This document shows, piece by piece, positions 54,146 through 62,944 of a stretch of 64,000 nt of DNA (positions are counted from its first letter, which is position 1; each line of letters opens with the position of its first letter). The stretch comes from Chromatiales bacterium (GTDB lineage Bacteria > Pseudomonadota > Gammaproteobacteria > Steroidobacterales > Woeseiaceae). The DNA lies in the NCBI GenBank assembly GCA_024679535.1, contig JAIBDF010000001.1, positions 85,748 through 149,747 of the forward strand. Direction: 5' to 3'. The notes beneath the pieces are model-generated. The model worked only from the letters and a program-made list of their open reading frames with translations. It made no database searches and was not told the origin of the DNA. The translations under genes were made by a program, and so were the position numbers.

Positions 54146-54439
54146 TTCTCTGCTTCAGCTCTATTGGTCTCTTTATGGCACCGACCTGCTTGCACGACGC
54201 TAGGGCTCTCAAAGCCTTCAAAAGCGAGAACCCGGCAAATCAATCGAGGTGGGTGCACGTTGTCCCTGGCCCCCCTTCCTTGGTATTCCGGGCAGCCAGT
54301 GCGGCGCTACATTCGGGTCAGGACAGGCCTTCGGGCGCGGATAATAGCAGTGGAAAGCCCCCTAAACCAGTCCATTTCGGGTAGCCCGGAACGAGGGGCC
54401 GCAATGTCAGCATTTTTTCTTTAAAAACAGTGTGTTGAA

Positions 54440-55123
54440 CTATCGCCGCAGGATGGCTATCCAGCGTGCGATATTCACCAGGCTCATGAGGGATGCAGAA
54501 ACGTAGGTCAGGGCCGCTGCGGTTAGCAGTTTGCGGGCGTGTGGGCGGTCGCTTTTCTTGAGAATTTTGAACTCGTCGAGGAGCGGCAGTGCGCGCCCAA
54601 AACTGGCGTTGAACTCGGTCGGCAGAGTAACAAAATGAACGGCGGCACCGATGCCAAGTGTGGCCATGCCGCCAGCGAGGGTCAGCAGTCCGACATAGGG
54701 CGCGCGGGTGATCATTCCGAGAAAAGGGGATACCACCAGCACCGCCGCCCCCAGCTTTTCGATGCCGCGCGTTGCCTTGACGAGGCGCGTGCGCAGGTGG
54801 AGTGGGCGATAGCCGTCGTGGTCCTGCAGCGCATGGCCAACCTCGTGCGCGGCGACCGTAATCGCTGTCAGAGAATGGCCGTCATGTTTCTCTGGCGTGA
54901 GCCGTACTGCTTTTGCGGAGGGGTCATAGTGGTCCCCCTGATCGGTCGCTTCGACCACCACATGCTGCAGGCCACGATGGTCGAGCAGATGCCTCGCAAG
55001 CTGGGCACCTGTGCCGGAGTAGCGGTCGGCTGGTTCGCTGTAGCGCTCGATAACCCGCTTGACCCAGATTCCAGGACCCAACACGCCCACGAGAACAACG
55101 ATTATGAGGAAGAGAATGGTCAC
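54440..55123 (-). CDS. YugP-type zinc metallopeptidase (membrane)
   Basis: HEVGHALQD motif (AITVAAHEVGHALQDHDGYRPLHLR), TM helices. Confidence 0.85.
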   Translation of the reverse strand: MTILFLIIVVLVGVLGPGIWVKRVIERYSEPADRYSGTGAQLARHLLDHRGLQHVVVEATDQGDHYDPSAKAVRLTPEKHDGHSLTAITVAAHEVGHALQDHDGYRPLHLRTRLVKATRGIEKLGAAVLVVSPFLGMITRAPYVGLLTLAGGMATLGIGAAVHFVTLPTEFNASFGRALPLLDEFKILKKSDRPHARKLLTAAALTYVSASLMSLVNIARWIAILRR

Positions 55124-55165
55124 TCTGCTAATCTACCAGCGTTTGGGCCGCAGAAGGGACTGGCA

Positions 55166-56938
55166 GTGACGCAGGATCAGGGAATGCTATTCGGCTTGCT
55201 CTTTTTTGTTTTCGTGTTTCTTATTTGGGGCCGTTGGCGCTATGACCTCGTGGCATTTGTCGCATTGCTCATCGCATTGTTGACTGGGCTGGTGCCCAAA
55301 GAACTGGCATTTTCGGGATTCGGACATCCCGCAACCATCATTATCGCCCTGGTCCTGATCGTCAGCCGGGGTCTGTCCAACTCAGGCGCTATTGAACTCA
55401 TTGCCCGTGTTGCGGTTGACGCATCACGCAAACTGGCCACACACATCACCATCATGTCCGGTGTGGCGGCAGCCCTTTCAGCCGTCATGAACAATGTTGC
55501 TGCGCTTGCATTGCTCATGCCCGTCGATATGCAGGCTGCGAAGAAAGCAGGGCGTAGCCCATCACTGACTCTGATGCCCCTGTCGTTCGCCTCGATACTT
55601 GGCGGCATGATCACAATGATCGGTACGCCACCGAATATCGTCATTGCGGAGTTTCGCGGAGAAGCGCTTGGCGAGTCGTACCGTATGTTCGATTTCGCCC
55701 CCGTTGGGCTGGCCTGCGCGGTTGTCGGTGTAGCCTACGTGGCACTCATCGGCTGGCGGCTGCTGCCGCGTGAACGGCAGTCCAGCGATGCTGGCAAGGA
55801 ACTGTTCGATCTGGCGGACTACATTGTCGAGGTCCGGGTGCCTGAGGGATCGTCGGTGATTGGCAAGCGCGTCCGGGATCTTGACGACAAGGCGGAAAAA
55901 TCAGACGTGGAGGTAATCGGACTGATTCGCCGCGGTCGCCGTCTGCCCGGACTGGCACGTGTGGCTACAATCAGGGCGGACGATATCCTCATCCTCGAAG
56001 CGAGCCCCGATAGCCTCGAAGAAGCTCTGGGTGCGTTGCAGCTCGAATACGTCGGCAAAGGCACGGGCCAGCTCAGAGATGAAAATCTTGTGTTGCAGGA
56101 GGTCGTCGTGCAGGAGTCGTCGCGTCTGGCAGGCCGGTCCGCAATGTCGGTGCGGCTACTGTACCGCTACCGTGTCGCGCTGGTCGGGGTTTCGCGTGAA
56201 GGGCGCCGCTTCCGGGAAAAAGTGAGGGCGCTCAGTCTGCGGCCTGGCGACGTACTGCTGCTGCTTGGTGGGGAAGAGCGCCTGAGCGATATCACAGGAC
56301 GCCTGGGGCTCTTGCCGCTCGCCGACCGCGGGCACAGTGTGGTTCAGCGCGACAAGGCCTGGATCGCCACAGGCGTATTCGCTGCGGCCATTGCGGTCGC
56401 GAGTTTCGGGCTGGTCTATTTGCCAGTCGCCCTGGGCTGTGTGGCAGCGCTCTACGTTGTTATGAACATCGTGCCGATACGCGACGTTTACGCGTCGGTT
56501 GAGTGGCCGGTCATCGTACTTCTAGGTTCCATGATTCCTATCGGTGGGGCACTGCAATCGACCGGGGGGACTTCGCTTATTGCTGGCGGCATCGTTGATC
56601 TCTCGGCCGGGTTTTCACCGGTGGTGGTTCTGGCATTGCTGGTCGTTGTAACGATGACGCTCTCGGACGTGATGAATAACACGGCGACTGCCGTAATAGC
56701 CGCACCGATCGCCGTGGAGATTGCCTCGCGACTTGAGGTGAGTCCGGACCCTTTCCTGATGGGCGTTGCCGTCGCGGCCTCATGCGCTTTCCTGACGCCG
56801 ATCGGTCACAAGAACAACACGCTGATTATGGGCCCCGGCGGCTATCGCTTTGGCGACTACTGGCGAATGGGCCTGCCGCTCGAAATCCTGATCGTTGTTG
56901 TGTCGGTACCTGCGCTCGTTTTTTTCTGGCCATTGTAG
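55166..56938 (+). CDS. SLC13/DASS-type permease with two TrkA-C domains
   Basis: TMs, VRVPEGSSVIGKRVRDLD and VVVQESSRLAGRSAMSV TrkA-C repeats; GTG start at 55166 rather than the supplied 54539. Confidence 0.88.
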   Translation: MTQDQGMLFGLLFFVFVFLIWGRWRYDLVAFVALLIALLTGLVPKELAFSGFGHPATIIIALVLIVSRGLSNSGAIELIARVAVDASRKLATHITIMSGVAAALSAVMNNVAALALLMPVDMQAAKKAGRSPSLTLMPLSFASILGGMITMIGTPPNIVIAEFRGEALGESYRMFDFAPVGLACAVVGVAYVALIGWRLLPRERQSSDAGKELFDLADYIVEVRVPEGSSVIGKRVRDLDDKAEKSDVEVIGLIRRGRRLPGLARVATIRADDILILEASPDSLEEALGALQLEYVGKGTGQLRDENLVLQEVVVQESSRLAGRSAMSVRLLYRYRVALVGVSREGRRFREKVRALSLRPGDVLLLLGGEERLSDITGRLGLLPLADRGHSVVQRDKAWIATGVFAAAIAVASFGLVYLPVALGCVAALYVVMNIVPIRDVYASVEWPVIVLLGSMIPIGGALQSTGGTSLIAGGIVDLSAGFSPVVVLALLVVVTMTLSDVMNNTATAVIAAPIAVEIASRLEVSPDPFLMGVAVAASCAFLTPIGHKNNTLIMGPGGYRFGDYWRMGLPLEILIVVVSVPALVFFWPL

Positions 56939-57092
56939 ACTTCAACTTATGTCAACCGCTTGTCGCCATTCGCAATCAAAGTGGGGCAAAACCTGACACG
57001 CAACGTCCACGCAGGGCGCGTATTTTACCAGACGTGTAGTCGTAACACTTTGATAATAATAGACTAAGAAGAAAACTCTCTCGCCAATACAA

Positions 57093-57109
57093 TTGGCACA
57101 CCGTTTGCA
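57093..57109 (+). promoter_or_regulatory. candidate sigma-54 (RpoN) promoter
   Basis: TTGGCACACCGTTTGCA: TGGCAC-N5-TTGCA with GG-N10-GC spacing, 62 bp before the ATG at 57172. Confidence 0.75.
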
Positions 57110-57171
57110 ACTGTATCTGTAGCAGCCGAACGTCGGCGTACATTGATTCAGACAGGAAAACGGAGATTGAC

Positions 57172-57405
57172 ATGGCAAGAGCGACGATCCAGGACTGGAC
57201 GGACAGCGTTGTGTTGTTGAAATTCGACCAGCATCGCGACGTGAAGTACCAGGTTTACCGGGAACAGAACAAGCACTTCCTCGAAATACGTGACGATGCA
57301 GATACGCATATCCATACACTCGAGCTCCCCGATGGAATGAAGCTCGACCGCACCAGTTACGAAGTGCTGTTGCGTTACGTGCTACTTGACCTGGTAGCCG
57401 CGTAG
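57172..57405 (+). CDS. hypothetical 77-aa protein
   Basis: MARATIQDWTDSVVLLKFDQHRDVKYQVYREQNKHFLEIRDDADTHIHTLELPDGMKLDRTSYEVLLRYVLLDLVAA; cggaga ribosome-binding site; overlaps dipeptidase 3' end by 31 bp. Confidence 0.7.
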   Translation: MARATIQDWTDSVVLLKFDQHRDVKYQVYREQNKHFLEIRDDADTHIHTLELPDGMKLDRTSYEVLLRYVLLDLVAA

Positions 57406-58616
57406 GCCTCTACAGCTTCCCAGACACGCAGCAGGTTCTCGCCGAGAATCTTGCGGATGTCTTCTTCGCTGTAACCCCGTTTCAACAGGCCCTCGACCAG
57501 ATTTGGGTACTGGGATACATCCTTAAGCCCGATTGGCAGCGAATCGCCGACCCCGTCGAAGTCTGAACCGATACCGACGTTCTCGATGCTGGTCAGCTTT
57601 ACGACATGGTCAAAGTGATCCAGCACATCGTCGATCGATGCGAACGGCAGCGGTCCGTGGTCTTTCTCGTAGATTTCTCCGTAGCCGCGGTAGAGGAAGG
57701 CCTCGGTGAGTTCGGGATTCTCGGCGATATACGCCCGACCGGCAGCCATGCGTGCATCCCCGTAATCACGGGAAACCTGGTTTACAAACGTCGAGCCGAA
57801 ATTGATCTGAATGACACCACCATTTTTCGCCAGTGCAACAATCATTTCGTCACTCATATTGCGCTCGAATCCAGGGGTGAAATGCCGCGCCGATGAGTGC
57901 GATGCGATGGCAGGCGCTGCCGACAACTCCATGATCTGCCAGAACGCATCGTCGGACACGTGGCTGACGTCGACCATGATGCCCAGGCGATTCATTGCGG
58001 CGATCGACTCGCGGCCGAACTCGCTCAGGCCGCCCCACTGGCGGTTGGTGTCATATGACGAGTCTGAAAGGTGATTCGACAGACTGTGCGCCAGAGTCAC
58101 ATAGCGGATGCCTCGATCATAGAAGTGCTGCAGATTAGCGAGGTCACCCGCGATCGGTGAGCCATTTTCCATTCCCAGGGGCAGCGACATGATGCCAGCA
58201 TCGAACTGTTTCCTGACGTCGGCAGGCGTAAGCGCGATCGCAAACTTGTCCGGAGCACCCGCAACGATTTCCTCAACTGAATCGATCAGCTTGTCGGCAG
58301 CCTCCCGGGAGAGACCTTCGGCTTCCAGTTCGGCCGGTGTGTAGATCGACATGAAGGGCGCGTTCAGTCCGCCACGCAATGCTCGCGGATAGTCGAAGTC
58401 ACCGCTTTCGGTGGCCCGCGAAACGTCCTCGGAAGTACGTGCGAGCCGATACGGCACATCGATGTGGGAATCGACAACAATACTGGACTTGGCGATTCGC
58501 TGTGCTTCAGTCGCGAGATCGACAACGGGCTCTTCAACCGGTGTGACTTCTTTGCCGCAAGCGGCGAACAGTGTCGCGGCCACGGCCGCGGCTACTAGCA
58601 GGAGTTTGTTTGTCAT
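57375..58616 (-). CDS. membrane dipeptidase (M19), lipoprotein
   Basis: Lipobox LFAAC; VVDSHIDVPYRLA; GIMVDVSHVSDDAFWQIMELSAAPAIASHSSARHF; VGIGSDFDGVGDSLP. Confidence 0.92.
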   Translation of the reverse strand: MTNKLLLVAAAVAATLFAACGKEVTPVEEPVVDLATEAQRIAKSSIVVDSHIDVPYRLARTSEDVSRATESGDFDYPRALRGGLNAPFMSIYTPAELEAEGLSREAADKLIDSVEEIVAGAPDKFAIALTPADVRKQFDAGIMSLPLGMENGSPIAGDLANLQHFYDRGIRYVTLAHSLSNHLSDSSYDTNRQWGGLSEFGRESIAAMNRLGIMVDVSHVSDDAFWQIMELSAAPAIASHSSARHFTPGFERNMSDEMIVALAKNGGVIQINFGSTFVNQVSRDYGDARMAAGRAYIAENPELTEAFLYRGYGEIYEKDHGPLPFASIDDVLDHFDHVVKLTSIENVGIGSDFDGVGDSLPIGLKDVSQYPNLVEGLLKRGYSEEDIRKILGENLLRVWEAVEAYAATRSSST

Positions 58617-58687
58617 TGGGGAATTATTCACTGGCCCACGGGGTCGAAGATTGTAACAATAGATAGACGGTACGGTGCAAGGAGAAG

Positions 58688-59035
58688 ATGATGAGTGATA
58701 CCAACCCTCCGGCAGATCATGCGTTTGTTGATAAAAAAGAGCCGGGCAAACCCATTGAGGAGAACCTGAAGTCGCGCGCAACCTGGACGCGATTCCTGTT
58801 CATGTTCATCAGTTACCTTTTGATAAGTCTCGCCAGTATTGTCGGCACGTTTATTGTGGTCTTTGGTTTCCTCTGGGTACTGTTCACCGGCGCGGTGAAT
58901 CGCGAACTTCGTGGAGTAGGGCAAAGCCTCGCCGCTTATATTTACGAGAATGTCCGGTATCTGACGTTCAACACGGACGACCGTCCGTTCCCGTTCGGCA
59001 ACAAGTGGCCTGACGGCGGAACTGACGAGGATTAG
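58688..59035 (+). CDS. DUF4389 domain protein
   Basis: FVVFGFLWVLFTGAVNRELRGVGQSLAAYIYENVRYLTFNTDDRPFPFG. Confidence 0.85.
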   Translation: MMSDTNPPADHAFVDKKEPGKPIEENLKSRATWTRFLFMFISYLLISLASIVGTFIVVFGFLWVLFTGAVNRELRGVGQSLAAYIYENVRYLTFNTDDRPFPFGNKWPDGGTDED

Positions 59036-59036
59036 A

Positions 59037-59291
59037 TCAGACAGACAGTTCGCGCTGGCCCGGTTGCCAGTGGGTTAGATTGATGTGCGCACCCCCCATG
59101 CCGAGAGCGCGTACCCAGCGAGCGGCTGCGTCCAGAGTGACCCAGGTTCTCACTTTGCCCTTGCGCGTTTCCGCCGTAATTGGGCCGTTGGGTGTTTTCG
59201 CCTCCACATGAAAGCGTGCGCCGCTGGCAATGATGTTGATGTTCTTGATGGCACCGGCGGCGACCATCGCTTTCAACATGCGTTCATCCAT
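59037..59291 (-). CDS. small ParC-like partner protein of an RHH cassette
   Basis: MDERMLKAMVAAGAIKNINIIASGARFHVEAKTPNGPITAETRKGKVRTWVTLDAAARWVRALGMGGAHINLTHWQPGQRELSV; start overlaps RHH stop by 8 bp (ATGGATGA). Confidence 0.7.
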   Translation of the reverse strand: MDERMLKAMVAAGAIKNINIIASGARFHVEAKTPNGPITAETRKGKVRTWVTLDAAARWVRALGMGGAHINLTHWQPGQRELSV

Positions 59292-59478
59292 TTGGGTTCC
59301 CCGGGAAAAGGTCGTTCTGTTCTGGGATAGTGATGCCCGCTTCGCCACAGTGACGGCGAATCAACATCTCAACCATATTCGCAACGCTCCGGTGCTCACG
59401 TGCCGCGGCCTCGCGCACGGCTTCCTTGACGCCGGGCTCGATGCGCAGGTTCAACGTGGATACCTTGGTTTTAGCCAT
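59284..59478 (-). CDS. ribbon-helix-helix (CopG/Arc-like) DNA-binding protein
   Basis: STLNLRIEPGVKEAVREAAAREHRSVANMVEMLIRRHC is an RHH fold signature. Confidence 0.85.
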   Translation of the reverse strand: MAKTKVSTLNLRIEPGVKEAVREAAAREHRSVANMVEMLIRRHCGEAGITIPEQNDLFPGNPNG

Positions 59479-59519
59479 GCGTTACATTGTATATTAAATA
59501 AGACGAAAATGTAACGCAT
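59477..59519 (-). promoter_or_regulatory. operator/promoter of the RHH cassette
   Basis: Perfect 12-bp inverted repeat ATGCGTTACATT (59477-59488) / AATGTAACGCAT (59508-59519) with AT-rich 19-bp spacer. Confidence 0.75.
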
Positions 59520-59648
59520 TTTGCACGTAGTTTTTCGCACATCGCGAATGCGCTGACAATGCGGCGCTATACTACGGTCGTATTGCATTGCCTCTCCTGG
59601 CAATCGTGCTGGGGTGGACCAAGGTCTGGACAAGGCATAAAGGGTGTT

Positions 59649-60284
59649 ATGCGTTTAGAGAGTATTAACCTGGGCAGAGTGGCCACCATCGTCCATGGCA
59701 ACAAATCCTTTGAAACAGGAATCTGCAAGTACCCGGCTGAAGGCCCGGTGAGAGTGCACAAGCTGGGTCTTTCAGGTGACGCGATCATTGCGACGGAGCA
59801 TCATGGCGGCGCCGATCAGGCGATTTATGCATACAGTACCGATGACTACGACTGGTGGGCCGAGGAAGCCGGCCTTGACTGGTCTCCCGGGTTGTTCGGC
59901 GAAAACCTGACAATTCGCGATTTGCCCACCGATATGAACATTGGCGATCGTTTGCTAATCGGGGAGGTTGTACTGGAGGCAACAGCGCCGAGAATTCCCT
60001 GCGACACGCTGGCGGCACGGATTGAAGACCGGGGTTTTGGTATCGCATTTCGCAAAGCGGAGAGGCCCGGCATCTACTTCAGGGTCCTGAACGCTGGAGA
60101 GATCCAGTCAGGTGATGTTGTGACGCTGGTCGAAAGCGCTGAATTCAACGTCTCGATACTTGATCTGTTCCGCCATAAATACCGGCTGCAGCACGATGCA
60201 GCGGAGCTGCGGCGTCTCTTAGAGGCACCAATCGCAGCGCGATTTCGGGTCCAGATAGAAGAGAAACTCGCCGCGCTGAGCTGA
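59649..60284 (+). CDS. MOSC domain protein (YiiM-like)
   Basis: GLSGDAIIATEHHGGADQAIYAYSTDDYDWWAEE...LFGENLTIRDL; start at ATG 59649. Confidence 0.9.
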   Translation: MRLESINLGRVATIVHGNKSFETGICKYPAEGPVRVHKLGLSGDAIIATEHHGGADQAIYAYSTDDYDWWAEEAGLDWSPGLFGENLTIRDLPTDMNIGDRLLIGEVVLEATAPRIPCDTLAARIEDRGFGIAFRKAERPGIYFRVLNAGEIQSGDVVTLVESAEFNVSILDLFRHKYRLQHDAAELRRLLEAPIAARFRVQIEEKLAALS

Positions 60285-60359
60285 GTGATGCGACGCGCGA
60301 CGGTGGGGCCGCCAGGCGGCGCCGAACATTGACAAAGTCGACGGTGATATCATTGGATC

Positions 60360-60500
60360 ATGGGTAACGTGATCGCAATCGTGTCGATCATTCTGGCGCT
60401 GTTTGCGGCCGGATGTATCGTCTATATAGCGCGCGAACTGACCTCGAAAGGGAACCTCCCGGACGCGCCTGAAGAGCACGACCGGGAGGAGGATTCCTAG
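60360..60500 (+). CDS. 46-aa single-TM small protein (not in supplied ORF track)
   Basis: MGNVIAIVSIILALFAAGCIVYIARELTSKGNLPDAPEEHDREEDS; stop shares ctag with the opposing DUF3300 gene. Confidence 0.45.
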   Translation: MGNVIAIVSIILALFAAGCIVYIARELTSKGNLPDAPEEHDREEDS

Positions 60501-62149
60501 GACCTGTTCCGGCGACGATTTTCCGATCGCTGTCTGGACGATCCCGAGCTGCCGCGTTCCTGGCGCTGAGGTGCCGGAGCGGAGCGCTGTGGCGCCTGAG
60601 GTGCCGGAGCGGAGCGCTGCTGCCGCTGAGGAGCCGGGGCTGAGCGCTGCTGCCGCTGAGGTGCCGGGGCTGAGCGCTGCTGCCGCTGAGGTGCCGGGGC
60701 CGAGCGTTGCTGCCGCTGAGGTGCCGGGGTCACACGCTGCTCACGCCGCTGCGCTTGTGATGGAGCGCGTTCACGGCGCTGTTCACCCGCCTGCTGAACC
60801 GGTGCACGGCGTTGTTGCCCGGAAGTTCGCGCCGTTGTATTGCGCCGCTGTGCAACCACTTCACCACGTTGCTGGGTTTGCGGGCGCTGCTCGCGCAGGT
60901 TGGCGACGTAATCTTGATTCTGGCGTGCTGCTCCATCGTTGCGGCGTTGCCGTGTGTTGCTGCCCTGCTGAGCCCGTTGTTCGTTGGTCCGTTGCTCCTG
61001 CGCACGTCTGCGCTGACCCTGTGTCCTGGCCTGAAAATCTACAGGGCGTTCTCGAAGCGCGACAGGTTCCTGACGATTGACAGACCGGGTCCGGGCACGC
61101 TGTTCCGTGCTGCGGCGCCTGTCGCTGACCTGGCGTTGCGCGTCGCGATTTGCGACATAACGGTTGTTCGCGGCGCGCGCGTCGGTTCGAACGGAGTCGC
61201 GACGATCATGTCGCGGACGCCAGCGGTCGCCGCTGTAGTAATTATTGACCGTAACGCGTGTATTCCCAACGTAATTGTTCTGGTAGTGGCTCATGGTCGG
61301 ACGGCGGTACCACCAGTTATCCCAGTAGTGGTGTCCGTAGTAGGGATGTCCGTAATAACTGTGATGGTGAACATGCAGGCTGCTCGTGTACCAGCCAATC
61401 GAGAAAGCTGTCGTCACGCCCCAGAAGTATCCGCGGTCAAAGTAATACGCTGACGAATATGGGTAGTAGTAGACCGGGTAGGAGCGCGGGTAGTAGTAGT
61501 AAACCGGCTGCGGCTGATAGACAACGACGCGTTCCGGCTCGTAATAGGGCACGTAAATGACATCGTCTGCGACTGGCGAGATTTCGATACGGTCGTCAGT
61601 ACGCGCAACGGTCTGGTACTCGTCGCTCTTGAGGTTGCCGGCATTGTAAGCGCGATCGCGAAATGTCTCGATCGCGGAAAGCACATCCTGCTGTTGAGCA
61701 ATAACGGCTTCGCCGAGACGCCAGGTCCAGTCGATGTCATCGTGCATCAGTTCGATAACTTCGGGGTAGTTAAGTAGCGCGACGACTGAATCGTCCCACT
61801 GTGGATCGGGTTTTAGTTCCGGATTGGATTCAAGCTCTTCGAGAAAGCGCGTCGCATCGAGGATCTGCTGAGGATAGGCGGCTGCCGGCAATATGATTGC
61901 GAGCAGGTCGTCCGGGTAGAGGGCGACCGGACCAACGAGTTCCTCGAGATCGATGGCGGACATCAATGGCACGTCGCTATTGGTTGCGCCAAGGTTCTCC
62001 GCCTCGGCAGCCAGGACAGGCTCATAAGCGCCGATTACCTTGCCGTCGTCGTCCACAGGTGCCTGGGCCCATCCAGCCAGGGGCTGCAGCGCCAGCAATG
62101 TGAGTATCAGTTTTGCCGGTCCAAAGGCGGCATATCGTTGCTTGTCCAT
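60497..62149 (-). CDS. DUF3300 domain protein with Arg/Gln-rich repetitive C-terminus
   Basis: LVGPVALYPDDLLAIILPAAAYPQQILDATRFLEE...DDRIEISPVADDVIYVPYYEPERVVVY. Confidence 0.88.
   Translation of the reverse strand: MDKQRYAAFGPAKLILTLLALQPLAGWAQAPVDDDGKVIGAYEPVLAAEAENLGATNSDVPLMSAIDLEELVGPVALYPDDLLAIILPAAAYPQQILDATRFLEELESNPELKPDPQWDDSVVALLNYPEVIELMHDDIDWTWRLGEAVIAQQQDVLSAIETFRDRAYNAGNLKSDEYQTVARTDDRIEISPVADDVIYVPYYEPERVVVYQPQPVYYYYPRSYPVYYYPYSSAYYFDRGYFWGVTTAFSIGWYTSSLHVHHHSYYGHPYYGHHYWDNWWYRRPTMSHYQNNYVGNTRVTVNNYYSGDRWRPRHDRRDSVRTDARAANNRYVANRDAQRQVSDRRRSTEQRARTRSVNRQEPVALRERPVDFQARTQGQRRRAQEQRTNEQRAQQGSNTRQRRNDGAARQNQDYVANLREQRPQTQQRGEVVAQRRNTTARTSGQQRRAPVQQAGEQRRERAPSQAQRREQRVTPAPQRQQRSAPAPQRQQRSAPAPQRQQRSAPAPQRQQRSAPAPQAPQRSAPAPQRQERGSSGSSRQRSENRRRNRS
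60557..60736 (-). repeat. 30-bp tandem repeat, six units, encoding RSAPAPQRQQ
   Basis: RVTPAPQRQQ / 3x RSAPAPQRQQ / RSAPAPQAPQ / RSAPAPQRQE in the translated minus strand. Confidence 0.9.
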
Positions 62150-62408
62150 TCCTGCCTCCTGGTCCGCTGCGGTGCGGACCTGTTCATCCTGAGCATCATA
62201 CTACTCGCGACAAGCTGAACCGGCCCTTAACCGATATGAGCAATCGTGCTTGAATCCAGGGCGAGTTCGCGCGGTCCTGTGTTTATAGCAACAAAGAAGA
62301 CCAGGTGATGAAGTCCCGAGCAGAACGCATTGCCGAGCTAGAATAAAACCACTTATAAAACAATAATATACAAAGTATTATTAATAGTCTTTCTATTACA
62401 GGCCCTGG

Positions 62409-62864
62409 CTAGTCGTCGTCTCCGCCGTGCCAGGCGAGGAATTTCCAGCCATCCTCAGCGCGTACCAGGACGTCGGTATAGCGCCCATTTGATATGTCGA
62501 TCTCGCCTTCCTTGTCTTTGAAGGCGCTCGAATACAGGTAATGCGCGATCGCGACGTCGTCGTGAATGGTAATCGACAAAGGGTAGAGTTCGTAACGAAC
62601 GACGCGGCCCATTGCAGCGCGGAACCGACTCCAGTTGGAGGTTGACGTTTTCGAGCGTGGTGCCGGTGAGCCTCTGCCCCAGCCCATAAAGTCGTTTGTG
62701 AGCATGTCGTCGACCTTGTCCTGGTCGCCTTTTTGTGAGGCTTCCCATGCGCGTTCGATCACGAGCAGCACATTGGCCTCATCGTCTGAAGCGTCCTGGG
62801 CGCCGACGGCAGAAAACAGGAGTGAGCCAAACATGACTAGAATTAGCTTTGCAGGTACGTTCAT
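62409..62864 (-). CDS. exported SnoaL/NTF2-like (DUF4440-type) protein
   Basis: VIERAWEASQKGDQDKVDDMLTNDFMGWG...DGWKFLAWHGGDDD; signal peptide. Confidence 0.75.
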   Translation of the reverse strand: MNVPAKLILVMFGSLLFSAVGAQDASDDEANVLLVIERAWEASQKGDQDKVDDMLTNDFMGWGRGSPAPRSKTSTSNWSRFRAAMGRVVRYELYPLSITIHDDVAIAHYLYSSAFKDKEGEIDISNGRYTDVLVRAEDGWKFLAWHGGDDD

Positions 62865-62944
62865 CGACAGTGCCTCGTAATTACCCCGGTTATGGGACGA
62901 GTGTAGTCACTACAAGTGGGTACAACAAACGACTGGTTCTGGTT

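Noticed and set aside
54539-55165. 5' extension of the SLC13-type ORF as given in the track
   Set aside because: Overlaps the YugP peptidase gene antisense; GTG at 55166 gives the natural hydrophobic N-terminus.
60571-61080. Plus-strand ORF with repeated AEVPGLSAAA motif
   Set aside because: Antisense reading of the 30-bp repeats in the DUF3300 gene; repeats explain the apparent periodicity.
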